A stretch of 64,000 nucleotides of DNA from Bradyrhizobium sp. BR13661 (GCF_029892425.1 NZ_JARXWB010000031.1:1-64000), one strand, 5' to 3'. Counted from the first letter of the stretch, positions 1-8,442 are shown. Made by a program: numbers and translations. Notes: generated by a model not told the origin, from the letters alone.

Positions 1-28
1 TGTCCGCGCCTTCAACGAAGCGTCCCAT
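1..28 (-). CDS. IS1182-like transposase, 5' end only (runs off window)
   Basis: The first 28 bases, read on the minus strand, encode an ATG followed by GRFVEGAD. This matches the usual N-terminus of IS1182-family transposases (M-x-R-[FY]-V-E-G-x-D-R). A good ribosome binding site, TGGAGG at about 35-40, lies six to seven bases upstream of the ATG at 26-28. Only nine codons are visible, so the assignment rests on a short motif plus its ribosome binding site. An ordinary gene with a similar start cannot be excluded. Confidence 0.5.
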
Positions 29-112
29 CCGTGTCCTCCATCAGGAAACGGAGGAATCGTAGCCGACTCGTGGCTTTTCACACAGCCAGGGTCATAAGCT
101 GCCCTCGGCAGC
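29..112. mobile_element. Possible terminal region of the IS1182-like element
   Basis: The stretch upstream of the putative transposase start contains a segment around 73-110 (CTTTTCACACAGCC, then GGTCATAAGCTG). From memory this resembles the leader and end sequences of IS1182-group elements. The exact insertion boundary and target duplication cannot be located because the other end of the element is outside the window. Confidence 0.3.
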
Positions 113-220
113 CCGCATGACCACATCGGCTCAACTCCCGGAAGCGGACCTGTCGGCGCGCTTGGCTTGGGTCAGTAACGGGGCCAAGAGCGGAAAAAAT
201 TGGCCGGCGCCAGGTCTCGC

Positions 221-324
221 CAAGCGAGTCATCTGTTCCGCGGAACGCTGCCGCTGTCCACGCTCGACGCTTGGACATCGAAGACGAGGATGAGGACGAC
301 GAAGACGATGAGGACGACGAGTAG
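221..324 (+). pseudogene. Decayed 3' remnant of a DUF2158 acidic-tail paralog
   Basis: Bases 230-268 align without gaps to the middle of the intact DUF2158 gene at 3196 (29 of 39 identical by eye), encoding HLFRGTLPLSTL where the intact gene has DLFRETLPLATL. They are followed by a run of GAC/GAA/GAG/GAT codons ending in TAG at 322-324, again like the intact gene. The two halves are in different frames, with the shift around 268-275, and no start or N-terminal half is visible upstream. I read this as a frameshifted, 5'-truncated duplicate. The rest of 1-396 shows no other gene. Confidence 0.6.
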
Positions 325-396
325 GCGCAATTGAGTCTGGCTTGGTCCGAGCACCGCGCCCTGACAGGGCGCGCCTATCGACGATCATCACCTCGA

Positions 397-2886
397 CTAT
401 GATCCGCGCGGCTCTGGTCGAGCGGTTGCGTCACCATCGGGCGTGCGCATGGCGAGCGCCGTGCGTAGCATCCGGCCAAGATCCGACCTGCGATAGGGCT
501 TCGCCAGCAGCAGGACACCCGGGTCGAGACGCCCGTGATGCACGATGGCGTTGTCGGTATACCCGGAGGTGAAGAGCACCTTGAGGCCGGGCCGCCGCCT
601 CACGGCCTCGTCGGCGAGATGGCGCCCGTTCATGACGCCGGGCATGATGACGTCGGTGAAAAGCAGGTCGACGGCATCACCCTGTTCGATGTGCGCCAGC
701 GCTTCCTCGGCGTTGCGCGCGAGGATCGTGGTATAACCCAGGCTCCGCAGCTGAGCGCCAACGTAGTCGCGCACCAATGCTTCATCCTCGACCACCAGAA
801 TTGTTTCAGTTCCACCCTCGATCTGCGTCACCGGCTGGGCGCGCGCCTGCTCCTCGTCGTGCTCTCCTGCCGGCGGCAGATAGATCCTGACGGTCGTTCC
901 GGATCCCTCCTCGCTGTAGATCTTGATGTGGCCGTTCGACTGCTTGACGAAGCCGTAGACCATGCTGAGGCCGAGCCCGGATCCCTTGCCGGAGTGCTTG
1001 GTGGTGAAGAACGGATCGAACACCTTGTCACGGATCGCCGCGGAGATTCCTTGCCCGGTATCGCTGACGGCGATCATCACGTAAGGTCCAGGACGAACGT
1101 CGCCGTTTGCACTTGCATAGTCCTCGTCAAGGTGGACGTTCTCGGTCTCCAGCATGAGCTGGCCGCCGGCCGGCATCGCATCGCGCGCATTGACGGCAAG
1201 ATTGACGAGAGAGTTGCTCAGTTGGCTCGGATCGACCAGGGCGGCCCACACATCGTCCGCCAACATCGATTCGATCTCGACGTTGTCGCCGAGCATCGGT
1301 CGCAAAAGCCGGGCCACATCGATGACCAGCGCATTGACGTCCGTTCGGCGCGGCTGCAGCGGCTGCAAACGGGAAAAGGCCAGCAGCCGATGAGTGAGGT
1401 CCGCGCCGTGCGTGGCAGCCTCGTCGATCATTTGGGCGATGGCGGAAAGCTCTGGATCGCCGGCAACGCCGTCCTTCAGAATCTCGATAGTGCCAAGAAT
1501 GACGGTGAGCATGTTGTTGAAGTCGTGCGCAACGCCTCCCGTGAGCTGGCCGACGGATTCCATTTTCTGGGCCTGCACCAGTTTCCGTTCCAGCTCGGCC
1601 TTGCTCTCCAGTTCGTACTGGGCCTGCATGAAGCTCGATCGCATCCTTTCGAGGGAGCGGGCCAGCGCATCGATCTCGTCGACTGACGATGCCACCTTGA
1701 TCGGTCGAGAGAATTCCATCAGCCCGATGCGCGCACTTTCGGCCGACAACTGCTCGATCGGCCGCGCGATGCGCGTGCTGAACCATATCGCGGCAAACGA
1801 GGCGATCATCATGCAGCCGACGACAAGCGCTGCGCCAATCGCGAGCTTATCCGAGCCCACCCATCCGAAATCCGCTGACGGGGCGAGCGTTGCAATCCAG
1901 AAGGTTTGACCTGCGGGATGCGCCGCATGGAACGATGCGAACCAGAGGTTTCCGCCTTCCTGGACCTGGATGATCTCGTTGGAAGGACGTCCGCGATCCT
2001 GCCAGGCTCGGTATGACGCCGTTAGCGGCCCCACTCCGAGCGCGTCGACAGGTTTCAGCAATGCCTTCCTGACGGTTTCGCTCGTCCAGCCCGGATCGCG
2101 CGGGAGACCGAGCGCCTCGCCGGCGTCGGTCAGGATCGCCACCAGTCCGGAATTGGTGAAGCGGACCTGCTGCGTAAAGTTCGTGATTTCGCGGAGCCAC
2201 ACATCGCTGGTGATGGCGTAGCGGTGGCCGTCCGGAGCGGTCCACCGCACCACCGCCGACAGGCCCGGCTCACCGGAAGAAACGAACCGATAGGCCGCCG
2301 TCCAATGGATATCGTCGTCCTTCGGCATCGCTGCCGCGGCCAGAAACCACGGACGCTTCCTGGCATCGTAGTCGGTCTTTCGCACCTCGTCGCCGACCAC
2401 CCGGTCGTTCTCGTCGTAAGTGATGAAGCGCCCGACGCCGCCGCGCACGTCCGGATCGGTGAGGCGGTTGAACCAGCGCCCGTTCGCATCCGACGAGATC
2501 AGGATCTCGCGACCGTCGTCGCGCGCGATTGCGAACGAGGTGATGCCGCTGGTCCCTTTCAGGAGCGGGCGAAGCAGACCGTTCGAGGCGTCGAGACGAT
2601 CGACATCGATCAGCCCCTTGATTCCCCATTCGCGTTCGAGGCGAGCGATCGCCTCGACCCTGACGAACAACGTCTCGAAATCAGCGGTCACCTGTGCGGC
2701 GGCACGGCCGCTCTCCGACGCCGCCAGCTCCTTCACCAGCGGCCGATAGAGCAGGAAGTAGATGCCGATGGCGCAGATCAGCAACGCCACGGTGACGAGC
2801 CCGACGCCTCCGAACACCAAGCTGCGCCGAATGGACCATTTGCGATCCATATGGCCCAGGTCGGCAACTTGTTCGGGCTGCAGCAA
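397..2886 (-). CDS. Hybrid sensor histidine kinase with C-terminal receiver domain
   Basis: An 829-residue membrane sensor kinase. A transmembrane helix at about 24-47 precedes a roughly 300-residue periplasmic sensor that resembles a dCache domain, then a second helix at about 347-369 and a HAMP linker. The HisKA domain has its phospho-accepting His454 in GGVAHDFNNML. The HATPase has an N-box (NLAVNARDAM), DTGQG, and the GSGLGLSMVYG G2 box. The C-terminal receiver starts with ILVVEDE and has Asp745 in LLFTDVIMPG. It probably passes phosphate internally or to an unlinked partner, since no response regulator lies nearby. The start is TTG at 2886, chosen because AGGGAGA sits four bases upstream. 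An ATG at 2850 has no clear ribosome binding site. Confidence 0.88.
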   Translation of the reverse strand: MLQPEQVADLGHMDRKWSIRRSLVFGGVGLVTVALLICAIGIYFLLYRPLVKELAASESGRAAAQVTADFETLFVRVEAIARLEREWGIKGLIDVDRLDASNGLLRPLLKGTSGITSFAIARDDGREILISSDANGRWFNRLTDPDVRGGVGRFITYDENDRVVGDEVRKTDYDARKRPWFLAAAAMPKDDDIHWTAAYRFVSSGEPGLSAVVRWTAPDGHRYAITSDVWLREITNFTQQVRFTNSGLVAILTDAGEALGLPRDPGWTSETVRKALLKPVDALGVGPLTASYRAWQDRGRPSNEIIQVQEGGNLWFASFHAAHPAGQTFWIATLAPSADFGWVGSDKLAIGAALVVGCMMIASFAAIWFSTRIARPIEQLSAESARIGLMEFSRPIKVASSVDEIDALARSLERMRSSFMQAQYELESKAELERKLVQAQKMESVGQLTGGVAHDFNNMLTVILGTIEILKDGVAGDPELSAIAQMIDEAATHGADLTHRLLAFSRLQPLQPRRTDVNALVIDVARLLRPMLGDNVEIESMLADDVWAALVDPSQLSNSLVNLAVNARDAMPAGGQLMLETENVHLDEDYASANGDVRPGPYVMIAVSDTGQGISAAIRDKVFDPFFTTKHSGKGSGLGLSMVYGFVKQSNGHIKIYSEEGSGTTVRIYLPPAGEHDEEQARAQPVTQIEGGTETILVVEDEALVRDYVGAQLRSLGYTTILARNAEEALAHIEQGDAVDLLFTDVIMPGVMNGRHLADEAVRRRPGLKVLFTSGYTDNAIVHHGRLDPGVLLLAKPYRRSDLGRMLRTALAMRTPDGDATARPEPRGS

Positions 2887-3195
2887 GCGATCTCCCTGAT
2901 CAGAATCTTGATCACCGGTACTCTAGGGTTTCAGGGCCTCTGGGGGAACCAGGGAATGCAACCAAGCTGCCGGCTTTTCCACTTCCGGTGGCCCGTCACC
3001 GGCCACTGCGGCAAAGACTGAAAGCATGGAGGCAAAAGCGTCGGCTTGGCCGCCGGTAGCCCTGGCCGGCCTGGTCCGAAGAACCGGCAACCCGTGCCAC
3101 CAGCTTCCGCAAACTCGGGGTACGTGAACAGTGTTCGGCGTGTCATGACAAATTGCTAGCCTCGCATCGGGTCGATCAACTCGAAAGGACAATCC
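2887..3195. other. Intergenic region without recognised gene
   Basis: About 310 bases between the divergent sensor kinase and DUF2158 genes. It must hold both promoters, but no convincing -35/-10 pair, repeat or coding signature stands out. The only clear signal is the GAAAGGA ribosome binding site just before the ATG at 3196. Confidence 0.5.
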
Positions 3196-3408
3196 ATGGA
3201 ATTGAAAGCCGGCGATATCGTCATGCTCAAGTCGGGTGGCCAACCGCTGACCGTCGCGGAGGTCAAGGGCGAGGACATTCTCTGCCTCTGGATGGGTATG
3301 GAAGGCGATCTCTTCCGCGAGACGCTGCCGCTCGCCACCCTGATCCAGGTTGAAGAAGACGAGGAGGAGGACGAAGAAGACGAGGAAGAAGACGAGGACG
3401 ACGAATAG
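3196..3408 (+). CDS. DUF2158 family small protein with polyacidic tail
   Basis: A 70-residue protein whose first 50 residues (KAGDIVMLKSGGQPLTV then CLWMGMEGDLF and LPLATL) fit the DUF2158 family, small SH3-like-barrel proteins of unknown function. From about residue 53 onward nearly every residue is Glu or Asp, which is not part of the core family and resembles a nucleic-acid-mimic or histone-chaperone tail. GAAAGGA precedes the ATG. A decayed paralog with a similar acidic tail lies at 221-324, so the tail is ancestral to both copies and not a local repeat expansion. Cellular role unknown. Confidence 0.8.
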   Translation: MELKAGDIVMLKSGGQPLTVAEVKGEDILCLWMGMEGDLFRETLPLATLIQVEEDEEEDEEDEEEDEDDE

Positions 3409-3664
3409 TCTCGTTCAGGTCCGCAAGTTCATGCGCGAGATCGGAGCGCCCGGCTCCGACGCGCAAGATGTCCGCTTCTCTGCCCGCAGCGGCGCACTGG
3501 CGGACATCGCTCGTGGTCGGCAGGCAACCTTTGCCAAATCGCACGACTGCACGCGCCATTCGGCGCCCTGATGCCGGGGATGTGACCAGTCGTGAAGCCG
3601 CGATCTGTTGGGGTTTTGCAATCGAGCGCTAACTGATGGAGGCCACCGTATCTGGAGAAAAGCG

Positions 3665-3931
3665 ATGCGTTCGATTTTGGCCTTGAGCCTTTTGATCGCT
3701 CTTTCCGGCGCCGCGAACGCCGCGTCGGTCCATCACAGCCATCGGCATGCTGTTGTCCGTTCCGATCAGCGTGCCCCCAATCTCAACTCGAGCTTTGCCT
3801 ACACGCCATCGCAGCCGCTGGCGCAATTCGGGTCGAATTCCTCCTGTGACCACGAAGCGTATTACGGCGCTTGCCAGGGTTACGCACCCGGTGAAAAGGA
3901 GCGGTTTCTGAACAGCTTGCATGGCCCATAG
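3665..3931 (+). CDS. Small secreted protein of unknown function
   Basis: An 88-residue protein beginning MRSILALSLLIALSGAANA, a clear Sec signal peptide with an AxA cleavage site. The mature part of about 69 residues is His/Ser/Asn-rich at its start (VHHSHRHAVV) and has two cysteines (SCDHEAYYGACQGY) that could form one disulfide in the periplasm. I chose the ATG at 3665 over an upstream in-frame start because it begins directly at the signal peptide. Small exported proteins of this type are common in Bradyrhizobium, and I recognise no function. Confidence 0.65.
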   Translation: MRSILALSLLIALSGAANAASVHHSHRHAVVRSDQRAPNLNSSFAYTPSQPLAQFGSNSSCDHEAYYGACQGYAPGEKERFLNSLHGP

Positions 3932-3999
3932 AAACCTGGGCCCGGCGCGATCTCGAAGGCGCAACCATTTGGGGTGAGCGCGAATTTTGAGTTCGAGCA

Positions 4000-5073
4000 T
4001 CAATCCAGCGGCACGTTCAAACTGGTCCCCTTGACGATGATGCCGCCACGGTTGCCGATCTCGATCGAGCCGTAGCGTTGCCTGAAGCAATCGGGCAACG
4101 GCCGGTCGCCTTGCATACTGAGCCAAAGGCGCAAGAGATGACGCTTCTGGTTTGCATGAGGCCAATCGCGAAAGCCGGTCCGATCGTGCAGCAGCGCATG
4201 ATTGTAGACGAACTGCATGTCTCCCGGCTGAAGCCGCATGCCAAAATGCAGGTCGGGATCGTTTGCAAGCGCGTCGAAGAGATCGAGCGCCTCGACGTGA
4301 TCAGGCGTCAACCTCATCGCCTCGGGAAAGCGCTGCGCGCTGTCGATGTACTGGCGCTGGTAGAATCCGGTCAGGAACCCCGCATGCCAGTTCAGCACCG
4401 GGATTTCGAGATAGGGCTTTTCGTTCTCCGGCACCTCGCCGCGCCTATCCGTTGCGATCGGATCGAACAACAGAGCAGCGAGGTCCGGACGTCTTGCCAA
4501 CATCTCGTTGTAGATGGTCGACGTGCTGACCAGGAGAGAGTCCCCTCCCTCCATCGCCTCGCGAATGCAGAGCAGTCCCACCACGTCGGACGAATCTGTG
4601 TGGAAGGTCTGCCGTTCCGAGGTTTGATATATCCTGACGTTTGGATCTCTCGCATCGGCGCCGATGTCCCGGACGTGACCGAGAATGTGACCCGCTGCAT
4701 TTTGCGATCGCGCCGAGCCGAGATGCGCGCCCACCCCGCAAAAGATCGTCGCGGCAAACTCCAGGCTGTAGTTTGCGACCGGGAGGCCGCGGATGACTTC
4801 GAAACCCAGGCCAGTCAGCAGCTTCGTCTTGAGCTCGTCCAGATGCGCACTGAGACGGGGAAGCGGAAAGCTGTCCTTCGTGATCGCGGCAATTGCCTTG
4901 CTCCGGGCAAGATAGGATTCAGCCGCGCGCTCGAGCTCTGAGATCTCGCCGGCCCCAAGCGTGATCAGCCATCGATCAGGATTGGCTTTCATATCGGCAC
5001 CGCGCCAGGCGGATGGGATGTCGATCTTCCCTGGCGGGCGATTGATCCCGCTGATCGCTGAGACCAGGTTCAT
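4000..5073 (-). CDS. TauD/TfdA-family 2-oxoglutarate Fe(II) dioxygenase
   Basis: A 357-residue enzyme of the TauD/TfdA superfamily, which couples 2-oxoglutarate decarboxylation to oxidation of a small substrate. The iron-binding H-x-D is at 158-160 (FHTDSSD). The distal ligand is probably His296 in NHALLHDRTGF, and Arg315 in RHLLRLW fits the 2-oxoglutarate carboxylate site. The ATG at 5073 follows CTCCTCAGGA; the open frame extends further upstream but without a better start. It lies 125 bp downstream of the arylamine N-acetyltransferase on the same strand, so the two may be co-transcribed. The substrate is not predictable from sequence. Confidence 0.85.
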   Translation of the reverse strand: MNLVSAISGINRPPGKIDIPSAWRGADMKANPDRWLITLGAGEISELERAAESYLARSKAIAAITKDSFPLPRLSAHLDELKTKLLTGLGFEVIRGLPVANYSLEFAATIFCGVGAHLGSARSQNAAGHILGHVRDIGADARDPNVRIYQTSERQTFHTDSSDVVGLLCIREAMEGGDSLLVSTSTIYNEMLARRPDLAALLFDPIATDRRGEVPENEKPYLEIPVLNWHAGFLTGFYQRQYIDSAQRFPEAMRLTPDHVEALDLFDALANDPDLHFGMRLQPGDMQFVYNHALLHDRTGFRDWPHANQKRHLLRLWLSMQGDRPLPDCFRQRYGSIEIGNRGGIIVKGTSLNVPLD

Positions 5074-5198
5074 GATTTTGATTCCTGAGGAGATTGATCG
5101 CCAGACATGACGTCGGGCTAGACGATATTGTTCCGACCGCATGTTTGCAACTCGGCCAGGTTCAATGCGCTGCCCAACGACACCGGCGATACCATCGG

Positions 5199-6008
5199 CT
5201 ACAGCCAGCCGGGTATGCCATCGACTTTCATCGTTTCCAACTCCGGAAGATCGAACCCGAAATGCTCTGCGACCAGCAGACGCAACGCCTTGCGGTCGGT
5301 CAGTTGAACGGGTTGAGCGGCGCCATCGCGAATGAAGCTGACGTCCTGGTTCGTGATGTTGATGCGGCCCTCCTTCGTCACGGCGCTCGCGACGAGGTTG
5401 TGCGTATAGAAAGAATTCGGGTGACTGACGAGATAGTAGTGCATCATCTCGAAATCGACCGGATACTCCTCCTCCATCTTGGATATCCATCCTCGCGTCT
5501 CCGCCCCGTTGCGCAACAGGCAGAAGAGAATCCAATCGGTACCTTCGTGGGCGAGTCTGTGCGTAGGGGCGCCGGCCGGCACGGGCGTGCCGTCGAGCGG
5601 GATCGGATGAGGGCAGGCAAAGGGACCGAAGCCGGGATCGACCACGTAAGCGGTGCCATCAACCGTCACCGAGAGAAACATGTGCTCCCGCACGCTCTCA
5701 TGACGTGGCTTGAAGAAGACGACGCGCGACGAGTGTCTGACGGGATCAAAGCCGATCGCATGCAGGGCGTTATACATGAGAGTTGCGTGCTCGACGCAAT
5801 GTCCGCCGCGCCGCGCCGTGATGAGCTTGGCGTGCAGTCCCTCGGGATCCAGCCTGATGGGACGGCCAAGCAAGACGTCAAAGACTTCGAAGGGGATGTT
5901 CGCGACATGGGCCGCGAGGATCCCCGCCAGGGTTTCGAAAGTCGGTGTACGCGGGCCAACGTAGCCGATACGACCGAGGTAAGCGTCGAGATCGAAAGTA
6001 TTCGTCAT
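5199..6008 (-). CDS. nat: Arylamine N-acetyltransferase
   Basis: A 269-residue NAT-family enzyme that transfers an acetyl (or acyl) group from CoA to arylamines or hydrazines in the cytoplasm. The catalytic triad is visible: Cys71 in RRGGHCVEHATLM, the histidine in REHMFLSVTV and the aspartate in VVDPGFGP. Length and the N-terminal IPFEVFDVL segment fit the family. The ATG at 6008 was chosen because it begins the conserved FDLDAYLGRIGY region and follows AGGA. An upstream in-frame ATG at 6050 would overlap the end of the nitrilase relic. Some family members act as amide synthases in natural-product pathways. Confidence 0.9.
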   Translation of the reverse strand: MTNTFDLDAYLGRIGYVGPRTPTFETLAGILAAHVANIPFEVFDVLLGRPIRLDPEGLHAKLITARRGGHCVEHATLMYNALHAIGFDPVRHSSRVVFFKPRHESVREHMFLSVTVDGTAYVVDPGFGPFACPHPIPLDGTPVPAGAPTHRLAHEGTDWILFCLLRNGAETRGWISKMEEEYPVDFEMMHYYLVSHPNSFYTHNLVASAVTKEGRINITNQDVSFIRDGAAQPVQLTDRKALRLLVAEHFGFDLPELETMKVDGIPGWL

Positions 6009-6036
6009 CACTGCTGAACATCCTGATGCAAGGAGA

Positions 6037-6292
6037 TTACTGACCGGCACGCAAGCGCGCCATCGTCATGCCGACCGCCACCAGGGAATCCCACACCCGC
6101 TCGGCAGGTCGACGGTCGACAATCAGTCTGAAAATGTCCGGACGTGAATCGTGCCCGCCGACATCAGCAGTCGCTTTTGCAGCGGGAACGGCTTCCGCCG
6201 AGCTTTCGGCTATTCCGATCATTCCACTCTCGGCCGGACCTGCCATGACCTCCCCTCTCGGGCCGATCATAAATCTGTCGCCGAAATGGCGG
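6037..6292 (-). pseudogene. C-terminal relic of a nitrilase / carbon-nitrogen hydrolase
   Basis: The minus-strand frame ending with TAA at 6037-6039 reads GDRFMIGPRGEVMAGPAE and later GGHDSRPDIFRLIVDRRP. These match the end of the catalytic domain and the C-terminus of aliphatic or aromatic nitrilases (IIGPDGEVLAGP and GHYARPDVFRL). The upstream two-thirds, including the catalytic Cys-Glu-Lys, are absent. The frame hits a stop inside a 16-bp tandem repeat at 6293-6340. The relic lies just upstream of nat on the same strand, so an intact nitrilase may once have headed this cluster. Confidence 0.6.
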
Positions 6293-6340
6293 CAAGTCTC
6301 TGGCTAGACAAGTCTCTGGCTAAACAAGTCTCGGGCTAAC
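6293..6340. repeat. Three tandem copies of a 16-bp repeat
   Basis: Units CAAGTCTCTGGCTAGA (6293-6308), CAAGTCTCTGGCTAAA (6309-6324) and CAAGTCTCGGGCTAAC (6325-6340) follow one another without spacers. The array sits exactly where homology to nitrilase stops, suggesting it formed at the deletion or rearrangement breakpoint. The remaining 6341-6546 contains no recognisable gene. Confidence 0.85.
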
Positions 6341-6546
6341 CACTGGCTCTCTGGCGGACATCACTGGACGTCACAGAAGGCCTGCCAACTGATTTCGCAA
6401 CGAGCGCGAGCGGCTGGCGTTCTGTCGACCACCATGTCGAAGGCGCAGATGGTTCCTGCACCCTCCGAATTGTCGGTTTCAGAATGGTATGGTACAACCC
6501 TTAGCTGTCGGGACGGCTGTTCCGTCCCCGATTTGGGAGGTACCTT

Positions 6547-7107
6547 ATGCGACCGTCATTTGGCTTCGCCGTGCCGTCCGTCGTCTTTACTTTGTCAGCC
6601 ATCCTGCTGTGCAGCACGTCAGGCACGGCGCTTTCGCAACCCACACCGAATTCTTCGCTACCCGCCGTGTCGGTCGAAGCGCCGAAGCCAAGACAGGCTG
6701 TTGCGCCGACGCAGGGGCCAACGACCGCGACCTCCCACCACCGCCACCAACGGGCATCAGGCTCTTCGACCGCTCAAGGGCCGGTCTTCGGGCCGGATAC
6801 AGCGCTGGGGAGGCTTGCCAGGCTGGAGCGATCCGCCAGCAGTTGCAACGGTGGTTGCGAAACCAGCTATCGAGTCGGCAACGCCCCCTGGGTTGGATGT
6901 AGCTATGGTGCCGGGGAGCCTTTCACCAATAATTTCTCGTCAACGTGCCGGGACACGCTGACCTACAACACCTACGCGCAGTGCGTCGAAACCAAAGGCT
7001 TCCTCGGCGCAACACCCAGAGAATCTCGGTGGATTTGCAGCAGCCTGCTGGCCGGGGGCAAGCTGGCCGGCGAAAGGCAAGTCGCCGAGCAATCGGGCCG
7101 CCGCTAG
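6547..7107 (+). CDS. Secreted cysteine-containing protein with receptor-like leader
   Basis: A 186-residue exported protein. A signal peptide (about 1-30) is followed by LPAVSVEAPKPRQ, a leader resembling that of TonB-dependent receptors (compare LPTVEVEAPKQTQ in the receptor at 20947), then a Pro/Ser/His-rich linker. The C-terminal domain of about 90 residues has six cysteines (SSCNGGCETSY, VGCSY, TCRDT, AQCVE, WICSS), consistent with a disulfide-stabilised periplasmic fold. There is no barrel. GGGAGG precedes the ATG, and a long stem-loop follows at 7139-7171. I do not recognise the domain. Confidence 0.72.
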   Translation: MRPSFGFAVPSVVFTLSAILLCSTSGTALSQPTPNSSLPAVSVEAPKPRQAVAPTQGPTTATSHHRHQRASGSSTAQGPVFGPDTALGRLARLERSASSCNGGCETSYRVGNAPWVGCSYGAGEPFTNNFSSTCRDTLTYNTYAQCVETKGFLGATPRESRWICSSLLAGGKLAGERQVAEQSGRR

Positions 7108-7138
7108 TCCGCGCCACCCGCGGGCCTACCAAAGACAG

Positions 7139-7171
7139 TCCGCATGGCTCGAAGGTTTCGAGCCATGCGGA
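7139..7171 (+). terminator. Stem-loop after the secreted Cys protein
   Basis: A perfect 15-bp inverted repeat (left arm TCCGCATGGCTCGAA) with a 3-nt loop (GGT) lies 32 bp after the stop codon at 7107. It has no U-tract, so it may act as a transcript-stabilising hairpin or a weak terminator. Confidence 0.6.
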
Positions 7172-7300
7172 ATCCCCCTCTTCGGACCAGAAGCGGACGT
7201 CGGACAGGGTGTACTCAGCCCCGCCCGATCAGCCCGCGCCGCCGGGATTCATCACCAGCATGCTGACAGAATCCGGCAGCATGCCGTGATATGAGCCGGC

Positions 7301-7987
7301 ATGTCGCGCGCTCAACGCCTTCTCGACGTGATCCAGCTGTTGCGCAGGCACCGACGGCCCGTGGCGGCGGGCCGGCTGGCCGACGAACTCGGCGTCTCGC
7401 TGCGGACGATCTATCGGGACATCGAGACGCTGAAGTGCCAGGGGGCCCACATCGATGGCGAGGCCGGCATCGGCTATGTGCTGCGGCCGGGGTTCATGTT
7501 GCCGCCGCTGATGTTCTCGGAAGAGGAGATCGAAGCGCTGGTGCTGGGCGGCCGATGGGTTGCGGCACAGCCGGATGAGCCGCTCGGAAAGGCGGCCCAG
7601 AACGCGCTTGCGAAGATCGCCGCCGTGCTGCCGGAGGACCTGCAGCGGAGCCTGGAAACATCCGGCCTGATGGTGGCGCGCCGCGATCCGGTGGCAGGCG
7701 ACGCCGAATTGCCGATCATCCGGGCCGCCATCCGCAACGAGCGTAAATTGCGCATCACCTACAGCGACGAACGGGACAACCGCAGCCATCGCACGATCTG
7801 GCCGATCGCACTCGGGTTCTTCGATTCTGTCCGCATGGTGGCGGCCTGGTGCGAGAGCCGCGGCGACTACCGCCATTTCCGCACCGACCGGATCCTGTCG
7901 ATCACATGCACGGAGCGCCGCTACCTGCGGCGCCGCACAGATTTGCTGCGGGAGTGGCGGCAGCGGGAATGCATCACCCAACCCTGA
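7301..7987 (+). CDS. WYL-domain helix-turn-helix transcriptional regulator
   Basis: A 228-residue YafY-type regulator. Residues 1-60 form an HTH_11/DeoR-like winged helix (RPVAAGRLADELGVSLRTIYRDIETL). The C-terminal half (about 135-215) is a WYL ligand-sensing domain with IRNERKLRITYSDERD and IWPIALGFF. It is followed 71 bp later by a VOC protein on the same strand, a pairing seen often for YafY-type regulators, which usually control the adjacent gene. The ligand is unknown. Confidence 0.88.
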   Translation: MSRAQRLLDVIQLLRRHRRPVAAGRLADELGVSLRTIYRDIETLKCQGAHIDGEAGIGYVLRPGFMLPPLMFSEEEIEALVLGGRWVAAQPDEPLGKAAQNALAKIAAVLPEDLQRSLETSGLMVARRDPVAGDAELPIIRAAIRNERKLRITYSDERDNRSHRTIWPIALGFFDSVRMVAAWCESRGDYRHFRTDRILSITCTERRYLRRRTDLLREWRQRECITQP

Positions 7988-8058
7988 TCATGCTGACGAA
8001 AACTGGCAGCACCGTCCTGTAAGCCTTGCGCCATCGCCAAGCTGAACAGGAGATGCAA

Positions 8059-8442
8059 ATGGCCGATTTCAACCTCGTGGTGCTCTATGTCGAGGATGCA
8101 CAAGCGAGCTCCGCCTTCTATCAGACCCTGCTGGAGTGCCCGGTCGCGCAATCATCCCCCAAATTCGTGGTTCTTCCACTCGGGAACGGCGCCATGCTGG
8201 GCCTGTGGCAGCGGGATGCCGTCGTGCCGCCTTCCGCTTCGGAGGCCGGCTGCAACGAGATCTGCTCCAGCGAGATCTCTTGGGCGGTCGCGAACGCGGA
8301 CGCCGTGCGCGCGACCTACGAGACGTGGACGACCCGCGGCGTGCGGATTGCGCAGCCTCCGACCGCCATGCCGTTCGGAGATACCTTCGTTGCGCTCGAT
8401 CCCGACGGTCATCGCCTGCGCGTGCTGGCGACCGCCGCTTAA
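8059..8442 (+). CDS. VOC (glyoxalase/bleomycin-resistance) superfamily protein
   Basis: A 127-residue single vicinal-oxygen-chelate domain (FNLVVLYVEDAQASSAFYQ at the start, FVALDPDGHRLRVL at the end). The fold serves metal-dependent lyases, dioxygenases or drug-binding proteins, and nothing here fixes the reaction. AGGAG at 8048-8052 lies six bases from the ATG at 8059, which makes this start better than the ATG at 8053 that abuts the ribosome binding site. It is probably controlled by the WYL regulator upstream. Confidence 0.85.
   Translation: MADFNLVVLYVEDAQASSAFYQTLLECPVAQSSPKFVVLPLGNGAMLGLWQRDAVVPPSASEAGCNEICSSEISWAVANADAVRATYETWTTRGVRIAQPPTAMPFGDTFVALDPDGHRLRVLATAA

Noticed and set aside
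3350..3408. Acidic codon run considered as a microsatellite expansion
   Set aside because: It is in frame with a full gene, and a related tail in the relic at 221-324 shows it is an older part of the protein.
4000..5535. N-terminal extension of the dioxygenase frame to 5535
   Set aside because: The extra 154 residues overlap nat in another frame and have no family similarity; the ATG at 5073 has a ribosome binding site.
6293..6340. Considered as a CRISPR-like array
   Set aside because: Units are only 16 bp and directly joined without spacers, and no cas genes are present.
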